A DNA stretch of 64,000 bases from Klebsormidium nitens. Lineage: Eukaryota > Streptophyta > Klebsormidiophyceae > Klebsormidiales > Klebsormidiaceae. Position numbers and translations under genes: made by a program. Positions 38,082-51,500 of this stretch are shown piece by piece; position 1 is the first letter of the stretch; every line of letters begins with the position of its first letter. Location of the stretch: NCBI GenBank assembly GCA_000708835.1, contig DF237016.1, positions 124,001-188,000 of the forward strand, read 5' to 3'. The notes beneath the pieces are model-generated. The model made no database searches and had not been told where the DNA came from. It saw only the letters and a program-made list of their open reading frames with translations.

Positions 38082-39174
38082 TACTACATAGGGTGACATT
38101 GCATCACGGTATGTACCATTGGTTCGATACAACGTACCGGAAGCTTCCTGACCTGCTAACTCTCCGAGGACCCGGCCGGCGATCCCGAGGGCCGAACTTG
38201 CTCGCATGCATCCTTCGAAGCCGGGGTGCTCCACCGGCGGGGCCCGAGAGACCTTCCGGTACAACCTAGGCCGATTCCAGCAGGCTGGTGACTGGCTGGT
38301 GACCACCAACTGGCTACTGCTGCGGTCAAACGTGACCGGATGATCGGAAGCATATGGCACTTTGGCGGCGCTGCCACGATTCACAACCCGGGACAGGGAT
38401 CCAGTTGGTCCAACTGTTTGGATAGACACGCAACTGAAGTTTGATACGTGTAGCCAGCAGAAGTCACAAATCCCGAGTCGGTCTCAACGTCACAGACAGT
38501 GTGCAAATTCCGAGCTTTCAGGAGCTTTTGTTGTGACATCGATGTCGAGCCTATGCAGCATGAGCTGCGCACCCATTCCTTCGACGGTGAGGAAGGTTGT
38601 GAATCGTTTAGAAGCTTGGACAACTGGCGCAAAAGGATGATTAAGCTGACGTCAGTCGTCCAGCTGATCAGACCCGTGAGACCTCCTCGACCGGGCAGCG
38701 CAGCGCCCCGGGGGCGGCGTGCATCCAAGTTGCCCGGCCACCACAGGCCTCAATAGCGGCTGCTGCAGCTCATATGCATTTGTACGCAAGATCATATGTT
38801 CCTGGATGAGCCCGAATTCAAGTATTTTAACTGATTATAACACAGCTGTTCCTTTCGGAAAGCAGCTACCTAGGTGAGATCATTTACCTAGCTGACAAGG
38901 TTAAAAGTGGATTTCAAGCAGAATTTATGACCTGTTAAAACAGCAAGAGTCAAGGTTTGTTGGCTGATCAACGAGCTAATTATTGTGCAATTTGTGTGGA
39001 CAATTGGTCAAAATGTGCCCGGGGGGAACACTGGCACGACGGTTGCTCACCGGCGGTGCGGTATGCACCGGTTCGATCTACCTACGGTAGGCCCCCAGCA
39101 AAGATGACGGTACCTACCTAGGGTACGTAGTCGAGACTCGATACCTAGATTCTCTGTCGAAGGGAAGAAGGAAC

Positions 39175-39415
39175 CCCTGACCAGAACCAGGGATTCCCAC
39201 AACTGGCAGCCTGGGGCGGACCTGGCTGGCCGGGAAGGGACCCTGGCTGGTGCCGAAGGCACCCCGCCAGCTCGGTAGCTGGTAAAATTCGACAGGTCCG
39301 TAGGGCACTCAGCTGGCCGGTAGAGCCAACCGCCTGCCCCCCAGCTGGTACAGCCGGGGGGCTGCCTGTGGCTGGCTGGCCGGGACGAAAGTCCATGGGA
39401 ATCCCTGACCAGAAC
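39175..39415. repeat. GC-rich repeat block with direct and inverted copies
   Basis: A 13-base word (CCCTGACCAGAAC) occurs at 39175-39187 and 39403-39415. A 14-base word (CTGGCTGGCCGGGA) occurs at 39222-39235 and 39372-39385. An 11-base perfect inverted pair (CAGGGATTCCC / GGGAATCCCTG) sits at 39188-39198 and 39397-39407. Several CAGCTGG words lie between. Repeats at both ends suggest one inserted unit of about 240 bases. Confidence 0.6.
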
Positions 39416-39688
39416 TGAAAATTCACGAACCAAGGTTCGGAACCACAGCAGCTGTGCAGCTTGCCCTTTGATCAAACTTCAGCAGACAAAAGTTTTGCGA
39501 CGTGGGGAGAAGGGAGCAGGTTGTCAGCCTTTGCTCATCTACGGTAAAGCTGCTCAGAGCCTTCTAGTGGTCACTGTGGTGTGTTGGAGGTCAACCTTTC
39601 ACAGGAAGCCATGCAGATTTGACCGCTTTTCAACTTGTTGGCCGCTGATGAGAATTGGTTGTAACATCTGATCATCAAGTTAAGCAGA

Positions 39689-42203
39689 ATGGCAGACTTT
39701 GTAGGGGGCCCGGACATCAAGATGGACGGGGTGGTGTTCTCCAAAGAGGAGGAGGATTGCCAACCAGAGTCTCCAAGGTCACCTCTGTGCGTCTCCCAAG
39801 AGCTCGCCCGTGGTCGGAGGCAGCCCTTCTTCCCATTTCTGGATTCTGATGATTCCGAGGATTCTGATCAACTGCAGTCACGGGGAAATGAGTTGCAGAA
39901 ACTAAAGGCACGGTTGAGTAAGCTGAGCGTGGGCAAGGAGCAGGGTCAGGTGAGGCCCCATTCGGCAATTCCGCTGGTTATGGGACACAACCACTATCAA
40001 TGGCCTTGGAGGTCTTTGAAAGTGCTCATGGGCAGTCTATGCTGTCGTGAGCACTTCGGATAGGATGGCACCGCATGAAGTTTCTAAGGAGAGCTGATAC
40101 TTTGTTCCGGTTTAGCGTGACTTTTGCTGCAAATATATGGCAGTTCATGATGGCTTCCATCAAACTGGTTCTTGGAATTCTGACTTGAGGGTTTAATGGA
40201 TTAGTGTTCTGGTTGATTGGTTGGGTCTCTGGCTCAACCCTAGCTTCACTGCTGCATTGTCAAGCATATTCTGAACCTTGATTAATTACGTCTCGTTTCA
40301 GTTCTCTAAATGAAGGCGGGGCGCTGAAAGTTAGCATGGTTGAAGCTATGGAGTTGCAGCGCTGCACATGTTATGTTTGTGGCATTTTGGAAGGTCATCT
40401 TCTGTGTAATCCTTTCCTTAATGGAGTCGTTTTGGCAGCTCAATGGAGTTGCTTTGGCAGCCGCCCCGCATTTGGGGCTTGTGCTAATGCTCTACGCAAA
40501 TCAACTCTGAGGGCTTCATTTTGAGCTTTCCAGATTGATCCTTTGAAGCAAGCTTCTTTCCTCAGTGCTCCTGTGGTTCTAAAGCGGGCAAGTTTGGGTG
40601 GTTTGCTTAGGATAGAGTCTCCTTGCATTGGGGTTTCAGGCATTAGTCAGGGTTTGTGCCTGGCAGGTTATGGTGTCAGAGAGTAGGCCAATTTGGGATA
40701 TGGTCTCTGAGAACCCTAGGGATCAACAGCTTTGCCCCTTCACCCTTCCAAGCCCGCCGCTCTGCCATAGCTGCATGGTTGAGCCGTTTTAGGCTCAGGT
40801 TGATTCATGTTGCTCTCTCAATGTGCTCTTCTGATGGTTTCTACATTCTTCCGTGGTCTTCAAGCAGGAGGACGATGAGGCATCCACGGCAAGCGCACCC
40901 GACCTTGATGATGTAGACTTTCGGTTTCGGCAGCTCCAGTCTTCAAAAACGGTAGGTGTCCTGGCAGCCAGCTTTTATTGTGATTTAAAGTAGGTCCATT
41001 GGCTTCCTTGAAATTTGGCGACTGTTTCACTGTCAGAGGAATTAGTGTTCCGCAGACTCTGTCACGGCTCAGGATGCTTCTTAAGGCTCCAAAATGGCAG
41101 GAGCACTGTCACTATCTCGTAGATACCTACGATTATGGCAGGAAAGAACAATGGCTGTGTCTGGCTTTATCTGAATGAGGGGACACCAATGGCGGGGCAA
41201 GGCAAGCTGATTATAAGACGCGTCAGCGGCCAACAAAGAGGCAGCGGAAAAGCGATCGCAACAGGATTGAGCTAGGGAGCAGGGAGATTGCAAATGGACG
41301 CCTGCAGGCGTGTGGTGGATGCTGATTGCAGGCTTTTGGAACAGTTTGTAAACTAGGGAGCATGCGTTGATATTTTTGTGTTGTCCCTTTCAGATGCCGC
41401 TGACAGACATTGAGAAGATTGTGGTTCTAGGCGAGCGCGCCCCGCCCCCAATCGTCGAGAATGCCCCTTCTCGGCCTGCACCCCCGATACCCTGGCCCAT
41501 CAACAAAGTGCTGTCTCCCATTCGAACCAAGATTGACCCCTCCTCGCCAAGGTGAGGCTTCTCCTTTGTCCTGTTTCGTTGATGCGAATTGAAGCCTTGA
41601 GAGGTGCTTGAGCAATGGATGAGCTGTCCTTACCTGGTGAAAATACGCTTGGATAATCGTTTAAATTGCTTGCATGAACAGTCTATAAGGCTGTTTGCAG
41701 TTATAAAGGCAACAGAAGCAATCTGTTGGCACCAGGGCCTGTATCGATTCCGTGGGATGTGCAATTTGGCATGCATTTGGGAGATTTAAACATGGAGACC
41801 ACGTGGACAGATCTTCTGCATTTGGCATATGGCTTTGAACTAGATCTTTGTAGGTAGTCAATGCTCACGCAGGTCTTGATTTTTGCAGACTCATGAAGTG
41901 GACAGCGATTGGTCTTAGCTCGGTTGGAAAATCTTGAGAAGCCTTTCAAAGAGAGGGTTTTGACCGCTTTCCCTTCCAGATATCTGCCTGACATAGTCTT
42001 CTCTTCTTTGCAGAGCCAGCCGCAGCCCCTCCCCTGCAGAGTTGCCCCCTGAGCCCACCACTCCCCGAGCCTGGGAACGCTCAGAGGCCTCGCAGGTTTT
42101 CACACCTCCCGCTCATTCACATTTACCTGGCGAGGACGAGTTCGAAGCCCTGCTTCGTGCCGCCCCCCCGCCCGGCAAGAGCCCGCTGCGTGTGAGCTCT
42201 TAA
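39689..42203 (+). CDS. Unrecognised acidic/Pro-rich protein, 230 residues
   Basis: Four exons (39689-39949, 40868-40951, 41394-41551, 42014-42203) join in phase and end at TAA. I do not recognise the family. The first exon gives MADFVGGPDIKMDGVVFSKE, an acidic DSDDSEDSDQ run, then ELQKLKARLSKLS, a short possible coiled coil (about residues 65-82). The second is acidic (DDVDFRFRQLQ). The third is Pro-rich around LPLTDIEKIVVLGERAPPP-like text, with PWPINKVLSP. The fourth has SPSPAELPPEPTTP and DEFEALLRAAPPPGKSPLR. Ser-Pro and Thr-Pro sites are frequent, so it may be a phosphoprotein. All junctions are GT..AG and phase-consistent, and coding GC exceeds the flanks, which supports a real gene. There is no signal peptide or membrane segment. 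Confidence 0.7.
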
Positions 42204-44219
42204 GGGTGCAACGATGTGGTTCGCAAACCTTGGTTGGATGGGAGGGATTACGTGGAATACATTACCTGGTTTAGTTTACAGGTTCTAGCTGGATTTGACA
42301 TACAGGTACACATTGCTCGTACATAGGAGGTCATTTGCGGTGTGTTTGATGTGGGCTAGGGTGCGGCCCTTGCCAGCTCAACCCCTTGCTCCGTGATTAT
42401 CGCGTCGATGTAGGCATGTATTGGGTGGCATGCTTAATTGACCTTGAGGAATACTTAAAGGGTAGGACAGCACAGGATCCGTGGGTCAACTTTAGTTGGC
42501 TGAAGATGGGCTGTTTTAGTGAACGTTAAAATGGAGAGCGGCACGCACTTAAGTTCCAATAATGTTTGTGACATCGTGCTGTAGAGAGACTTGTACATTC
42601 CGTTGGGTGGTTAATAACCACTTTCCGCTATAGCACCATTAGGTAGTCAGCGTAAACGGCTTAGAAATGATTCGAAATAGGCTTTGGTCTTTACCCAATT
42701 TTCCAGTCCCTCACTCCATTTGAGGAACAAAGGTAGATAGCGGCCTGGGGAGGCAAGTGAGGAGAGACACTTCTGGAAAAGCTCGGGCCCCGTTTAGAAG
42801 ACGATAGAGTTTGCAAGAGGATTGCTTGCACTTTATCTTGACACTTGCCAAGTGTAGAGTCTCCTGTCAATCTTATTAGGAGGTATGAAGCTTACGTTTC
42901 CAAGTTTTTGCAGTTAGCACTGTTGCACCTTCCAACCTGTTCATGTGCCCACAGGCAGTATCATTATTTTTGCTAGCTTACCAGCATTCAGTGACTTCGA
43001 AGCTTGCCTCTGAACACTTTGATTCTATATGTTCAGGCGACATTTCGTGTTTCGGATGATCATTCTACAATTATATTGGCAGGTTTATATTCTGAACTGT
43101 CCATGCCGCCATGGCCTGGCTTTAGTTGCGAGTCTTATCATATACCGCATACCCAATCCCACATGGTCAACTTATAATCTCCGCACGTGTGTGTTCGCGA
43201 CATGGAAAAACACTAGGCTCGAATTCAAACGCGATATACTAATATAAGAATTCTTAATAATATATCGCTCATGGCATGCAAGCTATATACCATTGAGTCC
43301 ATTACATTTGAGTGCAGTCTAGCTTATACTTGTGCATTCTGATGGACTGATTGCATGCAATTTGATCATGCATGTACGTCCAATTCGAAACCTTATTCAT
43401 GCACGCAACAGTTCTGCCATATGAATCTGTGCATATACACATGTGATCTCTTCTAGCTCGATTTAATCAAGTTTCAATGCCGTAGCCACACCGCCGCGCC
43501 GGGCCGAGGGGCCATAACGTACCTTGCATGGCACACCATAACACATGTGGATAGAATAATATACAAAGCCTTTAGTAGGCCATGAACTTATGTGCAAAAT
43601 TCAGTGTGTAAACATATCGTACTGTGCATGGCCTTGCTTCGAATCGAAGTACCGTTGCATTGCGGAGCTTCGTATTGCTAAGGCTCTTATATGCGGGCGA
43701 CATGCCAGGTCAGATCAGCACGGCTAATCATGGTAACCCGGCAAGTACGTAGCCTCATCCGGGTTATTTTGGAGCTGCACAAAATAATGATGCGATTCAA
43801 GCCTGGGTATTCCGCCGAAATGCATGTCAGAAGTGAGATGATCACGTGCAAAGCGGCCTGGCACAATTGTGCATGCCGGTTGGTTCATAGGCAAGGAGGG
43901 CTTGCCGCGCGTGGGAGTCTGATATAGCATGACCTGAAATGATAGGTGCCTATCTGCCCGAAAGCTACCCGAATTGTTCAATCGATCAGTGGCCTTCCCT
44001 GTGTTCTACCGTAAGTACTTATATTAGGCTGCTTTAGCGTCTCATGCCCGTGCCTTGGAAGCAGCCCAGATAAACCAATGGTCTAAGCTTGTAACTGGGA
44101 CTTTTCGGGGTGTCAATTGGCGAACTTGCAATACGCAAACCTGTGCTAGTTCCTACGAACGCCCAAGCCAATTTTCCCAATATAATTTCGAGCGTACCGT
44201 CCGTTTGTGACAGCACAGG
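42204..44219. other. Convergent intergenic region with AT-rich island
   Basis: This 2-kb stretch lies between convergent stop codons. The first several hundred bases are probably 3' UTR. From about 42990 to 43720 it is AT-rich and full of GCATG, CATATA and TGCATGC words, with a small GC-rich insert near 43490. No gene is supported. Confidence 0.5.
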
Positions 44220-47200
44220 TCACCGGAAGCCGCCACCTGTCCACTCCGTCTCCTTCTCTCCCCAGTCGTCCCAACCCTTCTCCTCCTTCTTTTCCCTAGC
44301 GGCATTGTATTGAACTTCCGAATCGTCATTCTCAGCACCCCAACCGGACCACGAGTCATTGTTTGCTGTCGGTCTCTGCGCGGCCCCAGAACTCGGACCA
44401 CTCCCCCTTCGAGAGGCCGGTTTTTGCTCGATTGCACTTCCATACGCATTTCCCCCCGCATAGGCAGACGGAGCCTCCCTTTGACTCGTCCCCCAATCAT
44501 CCCACTCCTCCCGCTTCCCCCCCATAAGCGGAGGCTTCTCCTCCCCAAAACCCCCAAACCCTTTCGCCCCACTGTCCCCGTTTCCAAAAGCCTGGTACCC
44601 CCCATCACTGTCGCTCCCAAACCCTCCGTATTTGGAGCCCCCACCGCCGCCGGAGCCGGCATAAGGCGAACTCTCGAACGGACCCTTTTTGGAGTCGCCA
44701 GTGTACTGTTGCACCGTGGTGGCAGCGGTCGCAAGTAGGCCCTGGAGCGCGGTCCAGCCTTTCTGCCCCACCTCGGCGCCCCTTGCCGCCAGGACGGTAG
44801 CGGTCTCTGTCACCTTTTTGTCGTATCCGCCCTCTTTGACCTGCGAATGGGATCAGGGGAGATCAGCACTGGCGTGCTACCAGATTCTGTGGCCAGCAGA
44901 GTCTGGGCTTGCAGTCGCAGAAAGCTTCAAAGCAAGAATCACGGAGGTAGAGGCACCATGATAGTACTCAACTCGTTTCGAACTGGTCACGGGGTGCTAC
45001 AGCCTGCGGCTTGCAAGGAGACCTTAAAAGGGGAGAAAGAGCTCACTAATCGATTTTGACCGACACAATAGGTTAGTCAACGAAGTTTGCAAATCACCCT
45101 AATCTGCTCAAGAGCTTGTGGTGACTCATAATGTCAGTATCAAGGGAGGCTGCATTGTAATAACCAGCCACATTTGAACAGCTCCTAAACACGGAGCAGC
45201 TGGTCTGCCTTTCGTCTATCTAAGAGGTAAGGCTCCTTCGTCACTCCGCACTCACCTTGGCGCTGAGATCTCGGGTGGACGCTGCAGCTGCGGTAGCTGC
45301 CTGAGTTGCGGTCAGCGACAGAGTCTGCCACCCCTGCGAGAAGAACGCAGACACACACCAACCTCTCAGAGAAGCATTCTGTGTTGAGCATAGATGAGCT
45401 TGTCCCGCAGACTTGCTTTCCCGGAGTACTCAAAGACCTTGATCGGGGGCCACTTTCCTTCCAAGATCACTGCATTCACCAGCCTGATCTGCTCTGAATC
45501 GACATAAAGTGAGCCCTATGCAGACAAGGATGCCCCGAATGTATTGCAGATTTCAATCCGCAGAGCAGTCAGCTTTGCTCTCTCGACTTCAATCTGCCGG
45601 GGTGCTCACCAAAACACCACAAACACGACATCCAGTGTCCTACTCGGCAAAGTTGCACCATCTCCAGCCACGCTGCACTGCCAAGACAGCTTCAATAAGA
45701 GCCAATGGGTTCAAGACACCCAGGGAAATCAAGCACTTTTTTGAACATGTAGCAGCTGACATACTCACTGACGTTACCAATACATTAAGCGTATCCACAG
45801 ATAATGGCCCCACCTGAGTCATCATGCTGAGTGTGTCGTCGAGAACTTTGTTGCTTGCTGCCGGTCGGGGCGGGGGCTTGGAGCCGCCTGACCCAAAGCC
45901 AACGTACTTGCCCCCCTGGTTGGGAGGCAACCCCTCAGGCCGGGACGCGTTCTCATGCTGCTTGCGGGCAAAGAAGGACTCCTTGGTGGCGGCAGAGGCG
46001 AGCAGCTGAGCCTGGGTGTAATCTCCTGAGGATCGGTTGAGGTCCGGCTGGGAAGAGGCGCGTGAGCTACTGAAGCTGCCGTGAGAGCTACAGAATAAAG
46101 GACAAAGCTGGTCAGAAGGAACTTGTGTCACGAACTTGTTTCTGTTGACCGCTTAGATTCTGATACCTTCAGCTTGCTAGGAGGATAATGAATGGGAGGT
46201 AATGTGGAGGACTAAGTTTGAGCGAAGGCTGGCGCGGGGGGTTGTGAGAGGTTGATCATGCAGAAGCCTGACGTGACAGACGCAAGCTGCCTTGAGTCTG
46301 GCTCAAAGCTGGGCAAAAGGATGAGGCGTCAGCTAGTTGCTTGACTAGCTGCCCTTACGTCCTCATCAGCACAGTATAAAAGGCAATGGATGCACCAGGT
46401 TACTTCTCAATTCAAAGAACAGCTCACCTATCTTCTACTTTGAGAACCACGTGACTAAGCAGAATCCGAAACAATCTTCTTCAAAACAAATCTTCAAATC
46501 TTTTCAAATCAATGCTGCGAAGATCCGAGCTGTAAGCAAATGCTAGCTTCTGACTTGGGTCCAATCAAGTGACTGGCCCTCAAGGTGCAGTGGAAGTCAA
46601 GTGGATTCAATCATCTCCAGTGGCAGCTGACATCCCCAATCAGGAAGTGAGCAGAAGCTCCATAGCACAATGACCCTAACGAGAGTCACAGTCTTCTGCA
46701 GATCTCTGCAATGGGACAGTATACTTCATTTCTTGCCACCTGATGTAGACCATGATCGCACTCCTTAAGCAAATGCCGGAGAAAAGGCCCAGCCTCATAC
46801 TTTGTCGACTGTCATCAAGGCTCTATCAGATGTAGCGGCTGAAGATAGATTTCATGCAGGAAGGTTTTAGGGTTCCACATCGACCGAAGCCCTGGTATGG
46901 GCTCAGATCCAGGTAAGATTCCAAGCAGACGCCAAAGCGATCCACAACACAACAAGCGGTTTTGATATCAAACCAACAAATCTGCGTCCAACATGTAACA
47001 AGCCGGCACCTAGTAGCTGCACGTAAATATGGAACGTGGACGCACCTGCTGAGGTTTTCAGCTGACTGATTCCTGCGCACGGACCCAGCATTGGCCCTTC
47101 CGCTGTCGTCGCCCCAGGAATCCCAATCGTTACTGCTTCCGAAGCCCCCCACCCCATTGCTAGCGCTAAACCCTCCACTGCCTGCACTCCGGCCAGTCGC

Positions 47201-47611
47201 TACGCTGGCCCCAAGCACCTCCTTGACAACAGGAGGGGCCGTCCAAGATCTGCCCTCTGAGAGGGCCTGAATCTTTCCCCTGTAGACCTCTGCCGCTCGC
47301 GTATTGTACTTCAATTTGATGTCTGTTTCCTTGCTGATCCCATATTGTGCCAGGAAACTGTTCAAGGCATCATTTCCCCCTGCGTCCATCTTGCGCAGCT
47401 GGAGGTCCGACCACGAGTCCATTGAAACAGATCTGACAAAGCTGATGTGCACCCCCAAACCCCTGTGCTTCCCGGAGCATTCCAAGCACATGAAGATGCC
47501 ATAGCTCACAGAAGCCCACTGTGGATTCCGTGTGCTGCAGTCAACGCAGACCTTGTTATCGTTCTTTGACTGCAATTCTCGCAGCTTGGCTGCAGCTGCA
47601 GGGGAAGCCAT
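44220..47611 (-). CDS. ADP-ribosylation factor GTPase-activating protein (AGD6/AGD7, ArfGAP1 type)
   Basis: Four exons (47046-47611, 45814-46087, 45256-45333, 44220-44840) join in phase to 512 residues. The ArfGAP domain fills the N-terminus, with zinc ligands Cys22, Cys25, Cys42 and Cys45 (CVDC...CLEC) and the arginine finger Arg50 in [15 protein letters not shown]. The middle holds [10 protein letters not shown], then [19 protein letters not shown] and [16 protein letters not shown], features seen in Arabidopsis AGD6/AGD7. The C-terminus is Gly/Ser-rich with tryptophan motifs (WDDWG, WSGWG, WTGGGF). These proteins stimulate GTP hydrolysis on Arf1 at the Golgi and regulate COPI coat dynamics. 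An in-frame ATG at 47623 could add four residues; 47611 gives the family-like start MASPAAA. The gene is head-to-head with the metallohydrolase gene. Confidence 0.95.
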
Positions 47612-48539
47612 CTCTAGCCTCAAACCTCCTCCCCACGTCCTGCCTGCGTCCAGTCGTGTTCACAGGCTCCCACACACCTCAGCAATCAAGCTCCCGATCC
47701 AAGAGGTAAAGAAGAGAAAACGTAACCAGAAAAGATGCGATTCAATTGCTGAAACAGACCACAACGCAAAACATTCAGCTGCCGCTTAGATTTCAAAGGT
47801 TGGCAGGCAGTTTTAGCTAGTTTGACGATTGATCGCTTTTTTTCTGTCCTCCATGACCAGTGGTGGAACCATTGCGGAACGCTCGCTAGAGCCTGTACTA
47901 GTAGAGAGGTCAATTGACAATGCCAGGAAAATTTGCTGCATTGATGGTGGCTTAAACAAGAAACAGATCGCGGGCCAAGTTCATCCGACGTTACGCCCGG
48001 TGATTAGCCAGCCGGGCCTGCAGCGCCCCATTACCCGCGAACGTGGCCACGTGGTAGCATCGCGTGACTTGCCGCTCAGGATCGACGGCAACGGCATTGA
48101 GCTGGATCTGCTCGCTTCCGGCGGCGTCGGATAGCAGGTCGGTTCACATCAAATTGTCCCCCGGGTTTCTCTGTACACGCGTTGACCAAATGGCGAGCTT
48201 CAGTCTTCTCTTCAGCCTTCTCTTCAGCTGAGCTCTCGTCCGTCTCGAGTCCCCATGTCAACGTCATGCATCAATGCAACGGAACCCTAATTTGCTGCAA
48301 GTAGGCGCACCAACGCCCCCACAGGCCACCTGCATTCCATGGGCTCCGCTAAGCGCTTCACCGCTTGCAATGGTTGCATCTTGGTTTCGTCAGAACCTGG
48401 AAAACTTTTCTTAGGAGGCAATGTTAGTGTTGGCACATGGTGAAGCCAGGCGGCGCCGAAGCGATGCCAACCCTGAACTCTCAGACAAGGTCCTTTTACA
48501 TGCTACGCTGAGGCAGCTCTGCAATCCCAGAAACGAGCT
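47612..48539. promoter_or_regulatory. Divergent promoter region (ArfGAP / metallohydrolase)
   Basis: About 0.9 kb separates two divergent ATGs and should hold both promoters and leaders. It includes a telo-box-like element at 48283. No further gene is seen. Confidence 0.5.
48283..48290 (+). promoter_or_regulatory. Telo-box-like AACCCTAA
   Basis: AACCCTAA lies 250 bases upstream of the metallohydrolase ATG. It is similar in sequence and distance to the telo-box in front of the BABAM1-like gene. It is one base short of the full motif and could be chance. Confidence 0.3.
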
Positions 48540-51500
48540 ATGTCAGATGCTTCAGGACTTTCCCTGAGTTCAGAGCTGATAGTTCTGGGGTCCGGCAGCA
48601 GCACCGGTGTTCCTACGCCTAGTTGTGTGCTGCGCCCCACCAACCCGCCATGCTCCGTCTGCCAGAAGTCATTGGCGCTACCACCTGAGATCAACAAGAA
48701 CTACAGGTCCGCATGTGCGCTTGGAGCGGTGTGGCGCAGCGTCTGACCCAATTGGCATTATGAATTTCTTGCTGATCAAATGCAGTGTGGTTTGGCATGC
48801 CCATGACGATTCCCACCATAAGACTCATCAACAGGTGCTGTGAGACCATGCTTACAATCGATAATGACAAACCAAAAGCTACTGGTGCCATCCACTATCA
48901 AAGTCAGAAGATTTTTGATGTTTCCTTGTTTCATGAAGTACGAAGCCAGGCAGTTCCTGTTTAAACCATTCTTTACTGCCTGAACGCCTGGTGGAATTCA
49001 TGCAGGTGCAACCCGTCCTTGCTGATCAGTCACTGCTCTCCCGACGGTCGCCGCAGCTACATACAGATCGATGCAGGCAAGCACTTTCGAGAGAGCCTAC
49101 TAAGGTGGTATCCTCGCTACAACATTCCAAATATTGATGCGGTGAGTGCTGGGTATGCTTTAAGAACAACTTAAGTATCCATAGCATGTTCTCTTTTATT
49201 GCACCACTTCTTCCATCGCTGTCATTTGATCCATCTCTCTCATTGTGCCATAGCGGGGTTGTCAAATAGATGCAGAATCGCAGGCCCTTGCTGCCGCATT
49301 CACTTGATGCAACTGATGTTTTACATTGATATTATCAGACAGACACTTCAGAATCGCACCCAAACCTGGTCAGCTTGTAAAAATGTTCGCTCTTTTTGTC
49401 CTTGAATCACCTTAGAGTCCCGCACTTGAAGGATTCTTCATGCGGAGGAGTGCTTGAAAGTAGAAGGGAGGACTCAACCTCAGTTTTTACCAGTGAATTG
49501 AGGATTATGAGGTATTAACGGGCCAGGTGATTGATTTTTTCACCACTTAACAAGATCCGCGTTCAGCCCGTGAATGACTGTCCTCATCTGCAGTTGATAT
49601 TGACCCACGAGCATGCGGACGCTGTCTTTGGTTTGGACGACATCCGGGGCGTCCAAGCATGGAGCACGCAAACTGAGGCACAGCCGCTGCCAGTCTACTT
49701 GTCCCAGCACAGCTTGGATAGGTGAGGCGCTCAGATACGGCAAGCGGTGCCGTCCTTTTATCACCCTTAGAACCTGTCTGCCACAAAGCTCTGTCAATGA
49801 ATCCAAGTCGCATACCTATTGTGGAAAAGGAACATGACACAAGGCTCGTCAGATCTGCCCTTCCTGAGCAAGGACCCCCTTCTGTGCAGCCTGACCAAGC
49901 GCTTCGATTACCTGGTGCAGAAGCCCCCGGCGGGGAGCTCGGTCAGGCGGGTAGCGCAGCTGGACTGGCGGGTGATTGAAAGCTCGCATGCACACACGTT
50001 TGAGGCTGGGGGCCTCACATTCCGACCCCTCCCGGTAGGCTCGTCGATCTTTCGTCTACAGCTTAGTCCTTCCGTTTCGTTGATTCACGAACCAGTCCGG
50101 ATGACTGTAAGTCAGTGGAAGCAAGGTCAAGATAAAGCTGCACCAAGCACTTGTGGCTACTGTTACAGTTCCTACGACGTGGAAGAGTAAAGACTGACGA
50201 TGGCCAGCTTCTGCGGAGAAAGAGCCCTGAGCGTCCCTCAGAAGGTTCCCTGAGTCAGGAATTTGCACCACAATCAAAGTGCGTTTGGCCAAAAAGGGCG
50301 AAGGACTGTGCTAAAAGTGCCAGTGTGCCTTAATGAGACCAAAAACTTTTTGTGGCCAGTGTTGCTATGAATACGCTTGTAGTGGGGTTCGAATGACAAA
50401 GACTGCACAGTTGCGGAGTTTCGAGACCTTGAAGCTCAAAGCCTTGCTCTACTTCAAACAAATTTCACTGAAAGTCCTTGTCCTCCTCTCTCAATTGAGT
50501 TCCTATAGGCCGGTCTTGTTGCCTGATCAGTATGGGACTCTTTTGCTATCCGGTGAGCATGTGCTTAAAGGAAAAGAAGAAACCTATTCGGAAGTGGTGC
50601 AGTCGCATTCATTCGACTTTGAGGCTAATCGCCCAAATCATCCGTCAGTTCAACAGGTTTCGGCTCCCCATAAATATTCCAATTCTGAGTACAACGCCAT
50701 TTTGACGAGAGGACTGCTTGATGATTCTCTGTATCCCCTTCTGGCCAGGTGGAGCACGGGCGAGACTACACGTGTCTTGGGTTTCTTTTTGGGGTTGCGC
50801 AGCGCGTTGCGTACCTCTCCGATGTCTCGAGAATACCGCCGGACATCGAAAAGCGTGAGGATCCGGTCGAAACGGAAGTTGGGTTGAATGTGCTTCTGGA
50901 TATTCTTGAAGGAATCTTATCTATCAGATTGGGGTGCTGGTGCAGTTTTTTAGCCTCTGATAAAGGTGAGGTTTTTGAAAGTCAGTCAAGTTTGGTCGAC
51001 ATTGGTTCTTCGAGATTACGAGACGGTTGCTTGCTTGCTTGTAAGCCGTGGCTGGAGCCGAGCCCTCCGTTGGTTTGTTGTTCTTTGTCGCGCTTGGCTG
51101 CCCTGCTGACTGCTGCTGAATCCAACCAGAGTTATAAGTGCACAAGGCAGGGCTCAATAGTTTGTTTGGTTCCGTGTCACCGATCTTTCTTATTCAAGCA
51201 CACCTGGGTGTGACTGCTTAGTTACACTCTCATGAGTGCATCCGAAAAGTATTTCATTAGGTCGTCTTACAATTCCTTGATGCTTGTTCACCGATGTCGT
51301 GCAGTCATATCCGTCGAGGGGAATGGACCTGTCGACATTCTTATTCTGGACTCGTTGCTGAAGGTAGGCATTACGGTCCTTACTGTATGTGTCATCTGCA
51401 AAGATTACCCACGCTACTTTGACGAACAGGGCCCTATGTATTGATCAAATGAATTGTTTGTCAAGCACAGAGTGCAGCATCGTCGAATTGGTTTCAAGAT

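Larger units (their letters stand above)
37624..39688. other. Divergent intergenic region rich in repeats
   Basis: This 2-kb region between the M13 gene and the plus-strand unknown gene holds a poly-C run near 37730, a perfect palindrome, a nested foldback repeat and a GC-rich repeat block, each listed separately. No gene is supported. The last 200 bases before 39689 presumably carry the promoter and 5' UTR of the unknown gene. Confidence 0.5.

Noticed and set aside
44153-44738. 193-codon minus-strand and 142-codon plus-strand frames
   Set aside because: Both overlap the Gly-rich last exon of the ArfGAP gene in other frames and have no recognisable features.
50380-50400. GGTTCGAAT, like a tRNA B-box
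   Set aside because: No matching A-box or cloverleaf can be drawn, and it lies inside an intron of the metallohydrolase gene. Similar isolated GGTTCGA words elsewhere were dropped for the same reason.
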